Assembly: GCA_902797305.1 (NCBI GenBank)
Contig: CADBSK010000150.1
Location: forward strand, 1 to 64,000
From: an uncultured Spirochaetaceae bacterium
Lineage (GTDB): Bacteria; Spirochaetota; Spirochaetia; Treponematales; Treponemataceae
Direction: 5' to 3'
Length of the DNA: 64,000 nucleotides
Both the position numbers and the translations under genes were made by a program. This document shows, piece after piece, positions 34,789 through 44,900 of the stretch. Every line of letters starts with the position of its first letter. Position 1 is the first letter of the stretch. A model generated the notes under the pieces. The model had not been told where the DNA came from, ran no database searches, and saw only the letters and a list, made by a program, of their open reading frames with translations.

Positions 34789-36318
34789 ATGGCAACACCA
34801 GAAGCGGTCATTGAAATCGGCTCGACAGGTGTTCGCCTGCTAGTTGCCGAGTTAACTCCTGACAGAAAAAGAAATACCCTTGATCGCGCAGAAATGCCTA
34901 TTTCCTTAGGAAGAGATGTTTTTGGGCAGGGGTATATTTCCAGAGAAACAACTCTCCAGTGCCTGCATATTCTTCAGCGATACAAGGAACAGCTTGTTGG
35001 CTGGGGAATTTTGCCAATCCAGACTACTGTAATTGCGACGAGTGCCTTTCGTGAGGCTAAAAATAAAGATCCAGTAATGGACAAAATCCTTTCTTCAACA
35101 GGGTTTAGGGTAAAAGTAATCGATGGTATCGAAGAAAACCGCCTTATGTATCTTGCAATTTCGGAGTGTCTTAAGGGCGAGTCTGCAGAATTGCGTTCAG
35201 AAGATACCGTCATTCTTGAAGTTGCTGGTGGTTCCACCGAATTAATGCTCATGAAAAAAGGAAAAATGGCTGGAGCACACAGTTTAAGGCTGGGAACAGT
35301 TCGATTAGAGCCAAAATTGAGTAAACAGTCAGGCTCTTTTGAAGATATTCAAAGATATGTAAAAGAACTAACACTTAATACAAAAGGCTCAATAGAAAGC
35401 GAGTTAAATCTTGAAGAAGTTCAGCAGTTTGTTGCAGTAGGCTCTGATGCAACTCTTGCGGCAATTCATGCAGGTAAACCAATCAGTACATTTTTGTGGT
35501 CTATCCAAATTGATGATTTTGACTGCTTTGTTGATGAAATACAGGAATATTCTATTGATGAAATTGTTGGTCGTTTTAAAATTTCATTTAATGATGCTCA
35601 AACTCTTAGAATTAGTCTTTTGATTTATAAGATGTTTATTCATCTTACAAATGTAAAAACGATTATCGTTCCTGAAACAAATATTCGCGAGGGACTGATT
35701 CTTGATAAAACAAATGTTCCAAACAAAGAGTTAAAAGAAGAATTCCATCAGCAGATTACAGCAAGTGCTCTTAATCTTTTAAAAAAATACCATGGAGACG
35801 TAAATCACGCTGAATATGTACGCACTACCAGTTTGCAAATATATGACAAACTTAGTGCAGAAATGAATCTGGATGAAAGATCAAGGCTTTTGCTGGAGGT
35901 TGCAGCGGTTTTACATGATATTGGAATTTTCATTCGTCTTGATGATCACAATTTACATGGAGCTTACATAATCAATCATTCGGATATTTTTGGGCTTGTA
36001 AATACAGAAAGAGAAATCATTTCTCAGATTGCTCTTTACCACCGCGGAAAACAACAGCCGCAGGATCAGGAACGTTTTCAGATTCTGGCAAGAAGTGACC
36101 GAATGCGTATTTTAAAACTAACGGCGATTTTGCGCATTGCGGATGCCCTGGATCGAAGTCACAGCCAGAGTCTTACGGATTTGACAATAACGCTTCAGAA
36201 TGAAGCTTTAATAATCCGAACAAAAGGAAGTAAAAATGTTGCTCTTGAGCGAATTGCACTTGCTGAAAAGGGCGAAATGTTTGAATCAGTTTTTGGTTAT
36301 AAGCTGATTCTTTTATAA
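34789..36318 (+). CDS. ppx: Exopolyphosphatase / Ppx-GppA phosphatase with HD-like C-terminus
   Basis: 509 residues. ASKHA-fold Ppx/GppA domains (about 1-305): phosphate-loop-like EIGSTGVRLLVAEL (usual DIGSNS, so Asp is Glu here), ATSAFREAKN, DGIEENRLMYLAI and EVAGGSTELMLM (catalytic Glu). The C-terminal 190 residues carry an HD-type helical domain (LLEVAAVLHDIGIFI; ILRIADALDRSHSQ). It hydrolyses terminal phosphates of polyphosphate and possibly pppGpp. It sits directly ahead of ppk1 (10 bp), a classic pairing of polyphosphate breakdown and synthesis. GGAGG precedes the ATG. Confidence 0.92.
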   Translation: MATPEAVIEIGSTGVRLLVAELTPDRKRNTLDRAEMPISLGRDVFGQGYISRETTLQCLHILQRYKEQLVGWGILPIQTTVIATSAFREAKNKDPVMDKILSSTGFRVKVIDGIEENRLMYLAISECLKGESAELRSEDTVILEVAGGSTELMLMKKGKMAGAHSLRLGTVRLEPKLSKQSGSFEDIQRYVKELTLNTKGSIESELNLEEVQQFVAVGSDATLAAIHAGKPISTFLWSIQIDDFDCFVDEIQEYSIDEIVGRFKISFNDAQTLRISLLIYKMFIHLTNVKTIIVPETNIREGLILDKTNVPNKELKEEFHQQITASALNLLKKYHGDVNHAEYVRTTSLQIYDKLSAEMNLDERSRLLLEVAAVLHDIGIFIRLDDHNLHGAYIINHSDIFGLVNTEREIISQIALYHRGKQQPQDQERFQILARSDRMRILKLTAILRIADALDRSHSQSLTDLTITLQNEALIIRTKGSKNVALERIALAEKGEMFESVFGYKLILL

Positions 36319-36328
36319 GGGGGCAAGA

Positions 36329-38458
36329 ATGGAAGCACGCTTTTTTAACAGAGAACTTTCGTGGATAGAATTTAACGGACGTGTCTTGTATCAGGGATTG
36401 CGAAAAGACCAGCCCCTTTTGGAACGATTAAATTTTCTTTCTATTGTAACAAGTAATTTTGATGAATTTTTTCAAGTCAGAGTTGCAAGCGTAAAGCGTT
36501 CTTTAATTTCTAATCCCGACCAGGTTGATATATCGGGTCTAACTCCTGAGCTATTATTGCGACAAATTAGTTCCCGCTGCCATGAGATTATTAGAAAGCA
36601 GAATGATTGCTTAATGAACGATATTCTTCCGGAATTAGCTAAGAAGAATATTAAGTATGTTAATCCTCTCAATTTCACACCACTGCAAAATGAATTTGTT
36701 CAATCGTTCTTTAAGGCAGAGATATTCCCGATTTTAACACCTTTACGAACAGATACAGAGATTTTTCCACATATTATTAATAAGGCTCATTACGTAGCGT
36801 TTTTATTGACTCCGATTAAGGGTATTCACAATGCAAATAATCTCTTAAAAGGTGATGATAATGCGCCTCGTATCAGTCTTGTTCAGGTACCTCAGGCTAT
36901 TCCCCAGATAATTTGGCTTCCTGGAGAAAGGGGTGTAAAACAGTTTGCGCTTTCTGAAGAAATTATCAGCCACTATGGAACTCAATTGTTCCCGGGCTTT
37001 GGGGTAGACGAAACTTTGATTTTTAAGGTTCTCAGAGATGCCGATTTTGCGGTAGACGAAGATAGCGGAACAAACTTTATCCATGAGATGGAAAAAGTTC
37101 TTGATAAAAGAAAGACTTCCTTTGCAGTACAGCTAATATGCAATAATTCAAGCGAAAAGATTCTTAATTTCCTCCTTGGAAAGCTTGAACTTGGGCAGGA
37201 AGATGCCTACGTTATTGACGGTATACTTGATTCTAAAGTTCTTGGTTCTCTTAGAGAGCTGGACGAAAACGGGGAGATGCAGTTTTCTAAATGGTCGCAT
37301 TTTTATCCGGCAAGTTTACCAAAGGATGAACCGTTCTGGGATATTTTAAAGCAGCGAGATATTTTACTTCATGTACCATACGAGAGTTACGAGCCGGTAA
37401 TTAAATTTATTTCGGATGCAGCAGACGACAGTGATGTTCTTGCGATTAAGATGACTCTTTACAGAACTGGAGAGGACACAAGAATTGTAAATGCCTTGAT
37501 GCGGGCAGCACAAAAAGGCAAGCAGGTTGTAGTTCTAGTAGAATTAAAGGCTCGCTTTGATGAAGAACGAAATATTGCCTGGGCTCAAAAGTTAGAAAAT
37601 GCAGGTGTAACGGTTATTTACGGACTTGTAAATTTAAAAGTACATGCAAAGATGATTATGGTTATGCGTCGGGAAAACGAAACGATTTGCCGGTACGCAC
37701 ATCTTTCAACAGGTAATTACAATCCAAAGACTGCCGAGTACTACGCAGACTTGTCGCTTTTTACAAGCAATTACGAAATGGTAACGGATGCAACCCAATT
37801 CTTTAATCTTGTAACTGGATATTCAACTTTGCAAACCATGAAACGTTTTGGAATGGCACCGGTTTCGTTAAAAAGCATGTTAATTTCGATGATTAATCGC
37901 GAAATTGAACAGAGTACACCGGAGCATCCAGGACTTATCATGGCAAAAATGAACAGTCTTACTCACGAAGAAGTAATACCTTTGCTTTACAAGGCAAGTT
38001 GTGCGGGGGTAAGGGTTCTTTTAAATGTTCGTGGAATTTGTATGCTTGTTCCTGGTGTAAAGGATATGAGCGAAAACATAAAGGTTGTAAGCATTGTTGA
38101 CAGGTATCTTGAACATTCGAGGGTGTTTTATTTTCAGAATGGCGGACAGGAAGAAATCTATCTGTCCAGCGCGGATTGGATGAGTCGTAACCTGGATCGA
38201 CGAGTAGAAGTAATGTTCCCGATTTTAGAAAAAAGAACCTTTAAGGAAGTAAAAGACATTCTTGAGGTGTATTTTAAGGACAATACTAATTCTATGCAGC
38301 TTGAAGAAAATGGTTCCTGGTTGCCGGTAGAACCAGAAGAAGCTGATGGAAAGGAAAAGGTGCGCGCGCAGGAAGTGTTGTACAAAAAATACAAAAGAAG
38401 GAATTCTTTGTCGGGAGGAACCCCAAAGATTGAATTTGTAGTGCGACGCAAGGACTAG
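36329..38458 (+). CDS. ppk1: Polyphosphate kinase 1
   Basis: 709 residues, close to the roughly 690 of E. coli PPK1. N and head domains: FFNRELSWIEFNGRVL and TSNFDEFFQVRVASVKR. The phospholipase D-like core has the autophosphorylated His at 439 (NLKVHAKMIMV; E. coli His435) and the second His at 596 (YLEHSRVFYF; E. coli His592). ALMRAAQKGKQVVVLVELKARFDEERNI and YAHLSTGNYNPKTAEYYADL are diagnostic. It makes polyphosphate from ATP at the inner membrane or cytosol. The ribosome site is AAGGGGGCAAGA. Confidence 0.97.
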   Translation: MEARFFNRELSWIEFNGRVLYQGLRKDQPLLERLNFLSIVTSNFDEFFQVRVASVKRSLISNPDQVDISGLTPELLLRQISSRCHEIIRKQNDCLMNDILPELAKKNIKYVNPLNFTPLQNEFVQSFFKAEIFPILTPLRTDTEIFPHIINKAHYVAFLLTPIKGIHNANNLLKGDDNAPRISLVQVPQAIPQIIWLPGERGVKQFALSEEIISHYGTQLFPGFGVDETLIFKVLRDADFAVDEDSGTNFIHEMEKVLDKRKTSFAVQLICNNSSEKILNFLLGKLELGQEDAYVIDGILDSKVLGSLRELDENGEMQFSKWSHFYPASLPKDEPFWDILKQRDILLHVPYESYEPVIKFISDAADDSDVLAIKMTLYRTGEDTRIVNALMRAAQKGKQVVVLVELKARFDEERNIAWAQKLENAGVTVIYGLVNLKVHAKMIMVMRRENETICRYAHLSTGNYNPKTAEYYADLSLFTSNYEMVTDATQFFNLVTGYSTLQTMKRFGMAPVSLKSMLISMINREIEQSTPEHPGLIMAKMNSLTHEEVIPLLYKASCAGVRVLLNVRGICMLVPGVKDMSENIKVVSIVDRYLEHSRVFYFQNGGQEEIYLSSADWMSRNLDRRVEVMFPILEKRTFKEVKDILEVYFKDNTNSMQLEENGSWLPVEPEEADGKEKVRAQEVLYKKYKRRNSLSGGTPKIEFVVRRKD

Positions 38459-38461
38459 CCT

Positions 38462-39922
38462 ATGATAAAGGTTGAAACTCAGGTAAAACTTCCCTTTTTA
38501 TGGGGTAAAACGGTTTTTAAAAAGGCTAATTGGACGCAGGTTAACCTGATTGTAGGACCAAACGGTTCTGGAAAGACAGTCCTTGCACAGGAAGTTGCCC
38601 GTCAGTTTGAAAAAGCCGGCTACAAGATTACATACTTACAGGCCGACCGTGCTGATAAAGAAGATTTTTATAAGAAATTAAAAAACGATCCTAAACTTCA
38701 GGAAAAAATCGATAAGATTCTTTTTCAGCTTTTTGGAAAATCTCTTAGCGAATGCCATGGATTAAAGCAAATTATCATGCTTTTAGTGGCTCTTTACTCG
38801 CCGGAGTCAAAATGCCTTTTTGTAGATGAGCCGGAACTTCACCTTCATCCTCAGTTTCAGCAGTTTTTTATGAACGAAATCCGTAAAACTGCGGAAGAAG
38901 ATCCAAACAGAATCTTTTTTCTGATAACGCACAGTCCATATTTTATTGATTTGCGTTTTGCAGAAGATTTGACAGGGGTTGTAGTTTGTCATATGAACCA
39001 TGCCCCAACAAGTATTGAGGAACTAAGCAGCAAGGATGAGATTTTATTTCGACGCTTTCTGCCAAGGTTTAATACATATCATAAGCAATTCTTTTTTAGC
39101 GATAATCAGATCTTTGTAGAAGGCTATACCGATCAGCAGATTTTTACATATCTTTTAAGATGTATTGATACAAAATATGGAGCTGCTGGAACAGGGGTAA
39201 TTGATGTAGGTGGAAAAGACGAGTTAGGTGTTTTCTTTAAGGTTTGTTCGTTATTAGGAACAGATGGCCGAATTATTACAGACCTTGATTCTCTTTTTGC
39301 AGGTAAGCTTAGGGATGTTGTGTGTGATGATGAACGCCCTGCAAGCTGGTTGGAGAGTCAAATCGAAAAACAAATGCCGTTTTACAGGATGCTGTTTACA
39401 ACTCGAGAACTGGAAACTCCAATTACTCTTGAAAAATTAATCCGCCGCCTGGAGAAGTTTTTAACAAATATCGGTAAGTGTGTAGCAGGGCTGGAATATC
39501 CTTTGACTCCTGATATAGAACTCTATGTAGAAAAAATTCGTGCACTTTACGAAAAATATGAAAAACCAGAAAGTTTGGACACATTCAAAACAGTTGTTCT
39601 GCAAGGAGTCATAGAACTTGAAGAACAGTTAAAGGATGTGCTTCCAATTCCACTTGCACAAACAGTGCCTCTAATTATTAATTTAACAAATATGATTCTT
39701 GCAAGCATAGAAGCAGCGAGAGTTTATATTTTACCAAAAGGGTGTATTGAGCACTTTTACAGGCAGAGCAATATTCAATATATGCCTGTAAGTGGAAAAG
39801 ACCGCCTGTTCCATACAGAAATAGAATCTATGATGACGCTCTCAAGTTCTGAGCTAAAAGAACAATATCCGGAACTGGTTGCAATCTTGATGAGAGCCTG
39901 TTTCAGAAATGGTAGTCTATGA
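38462..39922 (+). CDS. OLD-like ATPase with TOPRIM domain
   Basis: 486 residues. SMC/ABC-type ATPase: Walker A GPNGSGKT (residues 32-39), Walker B CLFVDEPELHLHP and switch LITHSPYF. A TOPRIM module follows: Glu220 in IFVEGYTDQQIF, DVGGKDELG, and the acidic pair Asp274-x-Asp276 in IITDLDS. This order is that of OLD-family nucleases, some of which act in phage defence (with Gab-type partners) or DNA repair. It starts 3 bp after ppk1, an unusual setting. Its end overlaps the convergent symporter gene by 6 bp. Confidence 0.82.
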   Translation: MIKVETQVKLPFLWGKTVFKKANWTQVNLIVGPNGSGKTVLAQEVARQFEKAGYKITYLQADRADKEDFYKKLKNDPKLQEKIDKILFQLFGKSLSECHGLKQIIMLLVALYSPESKCLFVDEPELHLHPQFQQFFMNEIRKTAEEDPNRIFFLITHSPYFIDLRFAEDLTGVVVCHMNHAPTSIEELSSKDEILFRRFLPRFNTYHKQFFFSDNQIFVEGYTDQQIFTYLLRCIDTKYGAAGTGVIDVGGKDELGVFFKVCSLLGTDGRIITDLDSLFAGKLRDVVCDDERPASWLESQIEKQMPFYRMLFTTRELETPITLEKLIRRLEKFLTNIGKCVAGLEYPLTPDIELYVEKIRALYEKYEKPESLDTFKTVVLQGVIELEEQLKDVLPIPLAQTVPLIINLTNMILASIEAARVYILPKGCIEHFYRQSNIQYMPVSGKDRLFHTEIESMMTLSSSELKEQYPELVAILMRACFRNGSL

Positions 39923-41266
39923 CCTCATATTTGGATTGTTGCCTAATTCCTTCTTAATCAAGAAAATTGATAGAGAAGCTAACATACATAAAAGCGAAGG
40001 AATACAGAATAGCATTCTAAGTTTGAATAAAGTTGAATCGGTTTGAACAGAAAGATTCGGATCAATGTGGACAAAATCGATTCCGAGGCCGGCAAAAAAG
40101 ATTGCGATGGCACTGGCAAGTTTACTCATTAGAGTTTGCAGACTGGAAATCATGCTGTTTTCTCTGGAACCGTGTTTAACTTCTCCATAATCAACTGCAC
40201 TTGAAACAAAAATTGTAATCAAAACATAAGAAAGTCCATTAGCCATAGAGACGATTGCGCCAGGAAGTAGAGCTTTGATCACAGAAAAATTACCGAAAAG
40301 GGCAATTGTGGTGAACAATACATAAGCTGTGACGCCCAGTAAGAGAGCTAGAAGGTAAATTGCACGGTTGGTGAATTTTTTTCTGAATAAAGAGTAAGAA
40401 AGCATAGCACAAACTTGGACAATGCCTGTCATAGCCATAAAGTATACATATGAACTTTCTTTTTGAATATCAAATTGAAAAATATAAAGAACTAAGTTTG
40501 TTGTAAGGTAAATAGCAGTATTAAAAAGAACTATGATAAGGGCGACACTCATGGCCTGGTCGTTTTTAATCAGAAGTCTAAATAATTCTTTGGTAGAAGA
40601 TGCTTTTGGTTCGCACAATTCATTATCAGGTAGATTAATAACATTAAGTATTGCTGTAGCAACATATATAATAGAAAAAATAAGAGCTAATAAAGAAAAC
40701 CCTGTTCGTAAATTGTCAGTTTGATGACCACCACCTAAGAGATACACAAGAGACATTGTAAAAATTGTAGGAGCTCCAGCACCAATACCTGCAAATAGCC
40801 GGGCAAATGAAGTCATTTTTTCTCGGATATGACCAGGTTTTGTGATAGCTGGAATGATCGACCAGAAAGGAATATCTGACAAAGTATAAGTGATTCCGCA
40901 TAGCAGATAAGTAATGGCTACATAAAGTTTAAGAGTTCCGCCTTGAAGGCTTTTTGGAACAGAAAACATAGCAAACATAATTAGAGCATTTAATATAGAG
41001 CCAGTGAAAATCCATGGCTTGTATCGACCAAATCGTGAACGGGTTTTAGCAACAATGACTCCCATAAGAGGATCATTAAAAGCGTCGAAAACTCTGGCAA
41101 ACATCAAAAGAGTTCCGATAAATGCAGCGCTAATACCCAGAACAGTATTGTAGTAATAAAGAGTGTAAGTAGAAACAAGTCCGTAGGCAAGATTTTTTCC
41201 AAGGCCGCCCAAACCGTAGCTAAAAATTGTTTTCTTTGTTATAGAGATTTCGTTTTGGTCTGTCAT
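39917..41266 (-). CDS. GPH-family sugar:cation symporter (MelB-like)
   Basis: 449 residues with twelve membrane segments. GPH/MFS landmarks: IFSYGLGGLGKNLAYGLVST at the N-terminus, VFDAFNDPLMGVIVAKTRSRFGRYKPW (cation site Asp and loop 2-3 motif) and ITYLLCGITYTLSDIPFWSI. Family members import melibiose, glucuronides, xylosides or similar sugars with Na+ or H+. The specific sugar is unknown. The promoter ends 7 nt before the ATG with no ribosome site. It is monocistronic and overlaps the OLD-like gene tail to tail. Confidence 0.92.
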   Translation of the reverse strand: MTDQNEISITKKTIFSYGLGGLGKNLAYGLVSTYTLYYYNTVLGISAAFIGTLLMFARVFDAFNDPLMGVIVAKTRSRFGRYKPWIFTGSILNALIMFAMFSVPKSLQGGTLKLYVAITYLLCGITYTLSDIPFWSIIPAITKPGHIREKMTSFARLFAGIGAGAPTIFTMSLVYLLGGGHQTDNLRTGFSLLALIFSIIYVATAILNVINLPDNELCEPKASSTKELFRLLIKNDQAMSVALIIVLFNTAIYLTTNLVLYIFQFDIQKESSYVYFMAMTGIVQVCAMLSYSLFRKKFTNRAIYLLALLLGVTAYVLFTTIALFGNFSVIKALLPGAIVSMANGLSYVLITIFVSSAVDYGEVKHGSRENSMISSLQTLMSKLASAIAIFFAGLGIDFVHIDPNLSVQTDSTLFKLRMLFCIPSLLCMLASLSIFLIKKELGNNPNMRS

Positions 41267-41273
41267 TCTTGTA

Positions 41274-41303
41274 AGTATAACAAAATTACAATTAACATAA
41301 CAA
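41274..41303 (-). promoter_or_regulatory. Leaderless-type promoter of the symporter gene
   Basis: Minus strand TTGTTA (41303-41298), 18-bp spacer, TATACT (41279-41274), then 7 nt (TACAAGA) to ATG 41266. No Shine-Dalgarno. Confidence 0.6.
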
Positions 41304-41398
41304 TAAATTAAGGTAACTAAAGGGTGAAAATGGGATTATTGTTAATGTATGTGAAGATGACAAATAAGTTGATAGTCATCACATACAAGGAGTTATTT

Positions 41399-41920
41399 AT
41401 GAAATTATCACAGTTTGTAAAAATCGGAACTATTGCAGTAGTGTTTCTGGGTGCTGGTTCAGCAATGTTTGCTTCTAATAAATCAGCAAAAGCAAAGCAG
41501 GTAAAAGATTCTTCTGAGTCACGTCCAGAAGCATCTCAGATGGAAAAAAGAGAATTATCAGAAGTTACTGGTAAGTTGACTGTTCTCGGTTCAGGAGACG
41601 AACAGATTATTACACTTGTAACAGATGACAACAAGGCCTATGTTTTAACAACTATGGAAAAACAGCGTGGACCTGCTCCAGATGACAAGAATGCAAAAGA
41701 AAGAAAGGAAAACAAGGTTGAAGATGCTAAAAAGGAGCCTCCAAAGAACTTAAAGGCAAAGGATGCTAATAAGAAAGATGGCGAAAAGAAAGAAATGAAA
41801 GAACCTCCAAAGATGGTTAAAACACAGGAACTTGTTGCTCTTAATGGCAAAAAAGTAACTGTAAAAGGTATTCTTAATAAAAAGAACAGTGCACTTCTTG
41901 TTTTTGAAATTAAAAAATAA
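41399..41920 (+). CDS. Secreted Lys/Glu-rich protein with small OB-like core
   Basis: 173 residues from ATG 41399 (AAGGAG 7 nt upstream); an in-frame start at 41324 has no ribosome site. Signal peptide FVKIGTIAVVFLGAGSAMFA. The mature part has a small beta segment (LTVLGSGDEQIITLVTDDNKAYVL), a highly charged linker of alternating Lys, Glu and Pro (residues about 93-140), and a second beta segment (NGKKVTVKGILNKKNSALLVFEI). The two beta parts could together form an OB-fold-like unit split by the charged insert. No family is recognised. Confidence 0.7.
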   Translation: MKLSQFVKIGTIAVVFLGAGSAMFASNKSAKAKQVKDSSESRPEASQMEKRELSEVTGKLTVLGSGDEQIITLVTDDNKAYVLTTMEKQRGPAPDDKNAKERKENKVEDAKKEPPKNLKAKDANKKDGEKKEMKEPPKMVKTQELVALNGKKVTVKGILNKKNSALLVFEIKK

Positions 41921-41939
41921 AAAGTAAAAAACAAATAAT

Positions 41940-41968
41940 TTGCCTGTAAATCTTTTCTGGAGTAAAAT
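41940..41968 (+). promoter_or_regulatory. Promoter of the TPR-GGDEF gene
   Basis: TTGCCT (41940-41945), 17-bp spacer, TAAAAT (41963-41968), then 9 nt to ATG 41978. The leader would be about 3 nt, so near-leaderless. Confidence 0.5.
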
Positions 41969-41977
41969 TATAGGACT

Positions 41978-44900
41978 ATGACTTCGAAAGAAATTTTAGA
42001 TTCATTTGTTAAAGATTTTATCTCCAGAAAAGATGAATCAGTCTGCTACATTTATTATCCAACAGAACTGGCAAGACAATGTTTAGAAAGTCAAAAAAAT
42101 CAAATTAAAGATTATGATTTGAGAGATCCATTTTCTCCGATGCCGCCATTCTTTAATATAATTAGAGAAGAAAATCCGTCGGAAGAGTTAATATCAAAGT
42201 ACGCATATTCACTGCATAGAGAATCCTTTATTTCATATTTTAAAACTGGGGTTGTTGTAGACCGTAAAGATATGGTCATTACAGAAGAAATAAAGTATGA
42301 AAAGCAGGAATTCTATAAAACAATGATGGCTCTTATCAGGGAACTATGTACTGGAATTTATGTAATTTATAATGCCCAATGGTTGTGTAAAGAAGCCCTT
42401 GATTTTATAGAAAAAATCGAAGCAGAAAACTTGAGTTCAAAGTTTATTTTGATTTTTGATTCTACAGTAGTCAGATTCGATAAAACTTTTATTTCGGAAT
42501 TTATTGAAAGAAAACAACTGGGACAAAACTTTTTGAATATTTATACTCATCAGGTTGTTCCTTCAAGTGGAAAAACTCTTTCAAGAATTCCAAAAACAAA
42601 AGAAATTATAAATTCAATTCGTAATGCGGCAGCTTTCCTGTTAACTTCTAATCTTGAGCAATTGTGTGAAAAAATAGAAAAGTACGGTGACAAATTAAAA
42701 ATAAGCGAACGTCAGAGAAGGGAGCTTAGTTATTATTTGGGATACGCTTACTACATTTGCGGAGATACCGATCAGGCATGTTTAAGCTTTTCAAGAGCGC
42801 TGGATATAAAAAAGAACGATGAACTTGGAATTAAGGCGATGTATTACCTTTCGGCTGCGTTCTATATTAAAAAGATGAATACTGCGGCATACAGATATGC
42901 AAGTATGGTTATGCAGCGCACAAAGCAGATTCCTCGTTCCAGGTTTTATGCGGCATCTGCGATGGTTCAGTATTTTGCCTGTGATCGAGGGGATACAAAC
43001 TTCTTAATAAATAAATACCGGGAAGCCACAAAACTATTACGAGAATCCGGTCTTATAAATAACTATGTACATACGGTTTTAAATGTTCCAGGACCTTTTA
43101 TTAACGATACAAAAGCACTAACAGAAGAAGTTCATCCAATGATTTTTGACTGTTATTACGCTGTTAAGCGTCTAAATAACAAACAGGGGCTTTCGGATGT
43201 ATGTAACTGGCTCGGAATAACTTATTCCAGAGAGGGTAATAAAGAAGAAGCCTTTAAAATGTACAAAGAATGCTCCGATATTCGCCAGGAAATTGGGGAT
43301 TTGGTAAACATCATCAGAGTTCGGAACAGTCTTTCCTATGAAGCGTTGATTATTTCAGATTATAAAAAAGCATTCGATTTGTTAAACGAGTATTCTGAAA
43401 GATTTACAGAAATCGATAATTACAGAACAATCATTAATACGCTGAGAAATATAGCATTACCCCTTTTATATACCCGTCATTTTGAAGAGGCAGGAAAAAT
43501 TTTTACTGCAATGACCCAGTTCATGAATATGTTTGACTTTGAAAATATGACAGTAAATTCATTTTTGCCAGAGTTAAACGATATTTTGATTTATCGCTCA
43601 ATTGTAGAAATGAGTCGCAGTGAGTTTTCTCATGTTCAGGTAAATCTATACAGTATTTTAAATAACGGAAAATATATTTCTCCTGCTGTAAAACCGCTTT
43701 TAAACTTTTTGGAGTCGGTAATCTTCTTAAAAGATGGAAACTACATCGATGCCGTAGATTTATTCGAAGAAGGAATGATGATTAACAGCGATATTGGAGA
43801 AGTTAATCTTCATATAATTGCATTCTGCTATTACGAGTTTGCGGTTATGCTCAAACGCTTTAATCACAATGACGAATCAGAAAAATATTTGCAAAAAGGT
43901 TTTAAAATAGCTAAGGCAAATAACCTTAAATATTATACAAAGGGCAAAGATTCAATTACGATGCTGGACTATCTTGTTAAAGGTGAACATTTTGGCCAGA
44001 TAAATATGAATCTTGAAGAGATTAAGAAAAATGCACTTGCAGAACGATTAAAAAATCAAATTCATTCCCGTGTGCTTGCAAGTCAATTTTTAAATTCAAT
44101 TACAAGTGCGGCAATAGAAACAAAAGATATAAAGCATTATTTACAAAAAATTCTTCCGTATATTCTGGATTATTCTATGGCGGAAGGAATCTACATAGTT
44201 ACTCGTACCGGCGACCGATGGAAGGTAATGGATTCCTTAAATCGAGGACCTTTTAAATCAAAGGAGCCTGTTGACTGGGATTATTATTTTAACGAAGCAC
44301 AGGGATACGAGACATGTAAGGTTTTTTATGATGCAAAAAATAAAAATTATTACTGCAATATTTCAAAATATAACTTTTCGGCAGGAGTTTTGATTGTAAC
44401 GGGGCCGCAGGGCACAATTAATTCCGAACTAATAAACATTCTTGGTTTAAGTTTCTCTTATGTTCAGTCGCAGTTAGTTCTTTATGCGCAAAAGAATAAT
44501 CTGATCCAAGCTTCTGTTTTTGATTCTCTTACAACTTTACGAAATAGACGGGCTCTTACAGATTATATTACAGAACAAAGAGATAAAATTAAGCAGATAA
44601 GCATTCAGTACACAGTTGCATTTATCGATTTGGATAATTTTAAATACTTTAATGATACCTTTGGGCATCAGGCAGGCGATATAATGCTTAAGCTTTTTGC
44701 CAATATAATGAAAAAAATCTACAGAACAGGAGATTTTTTGTGCCGTTACGGAGGCGATGAGTTTATAGTTGTAATTCCAGCTGCAACATGTGAAGAAGTA
44801 GCAGAAACTGCAAAACGTTTAAATAAAGCTTTGCGTAAAGAGCAGTATTTTATACCTGCGCTGGAAGATTTAATGGAAAAGGAAATTGATGTTCCAAAAG

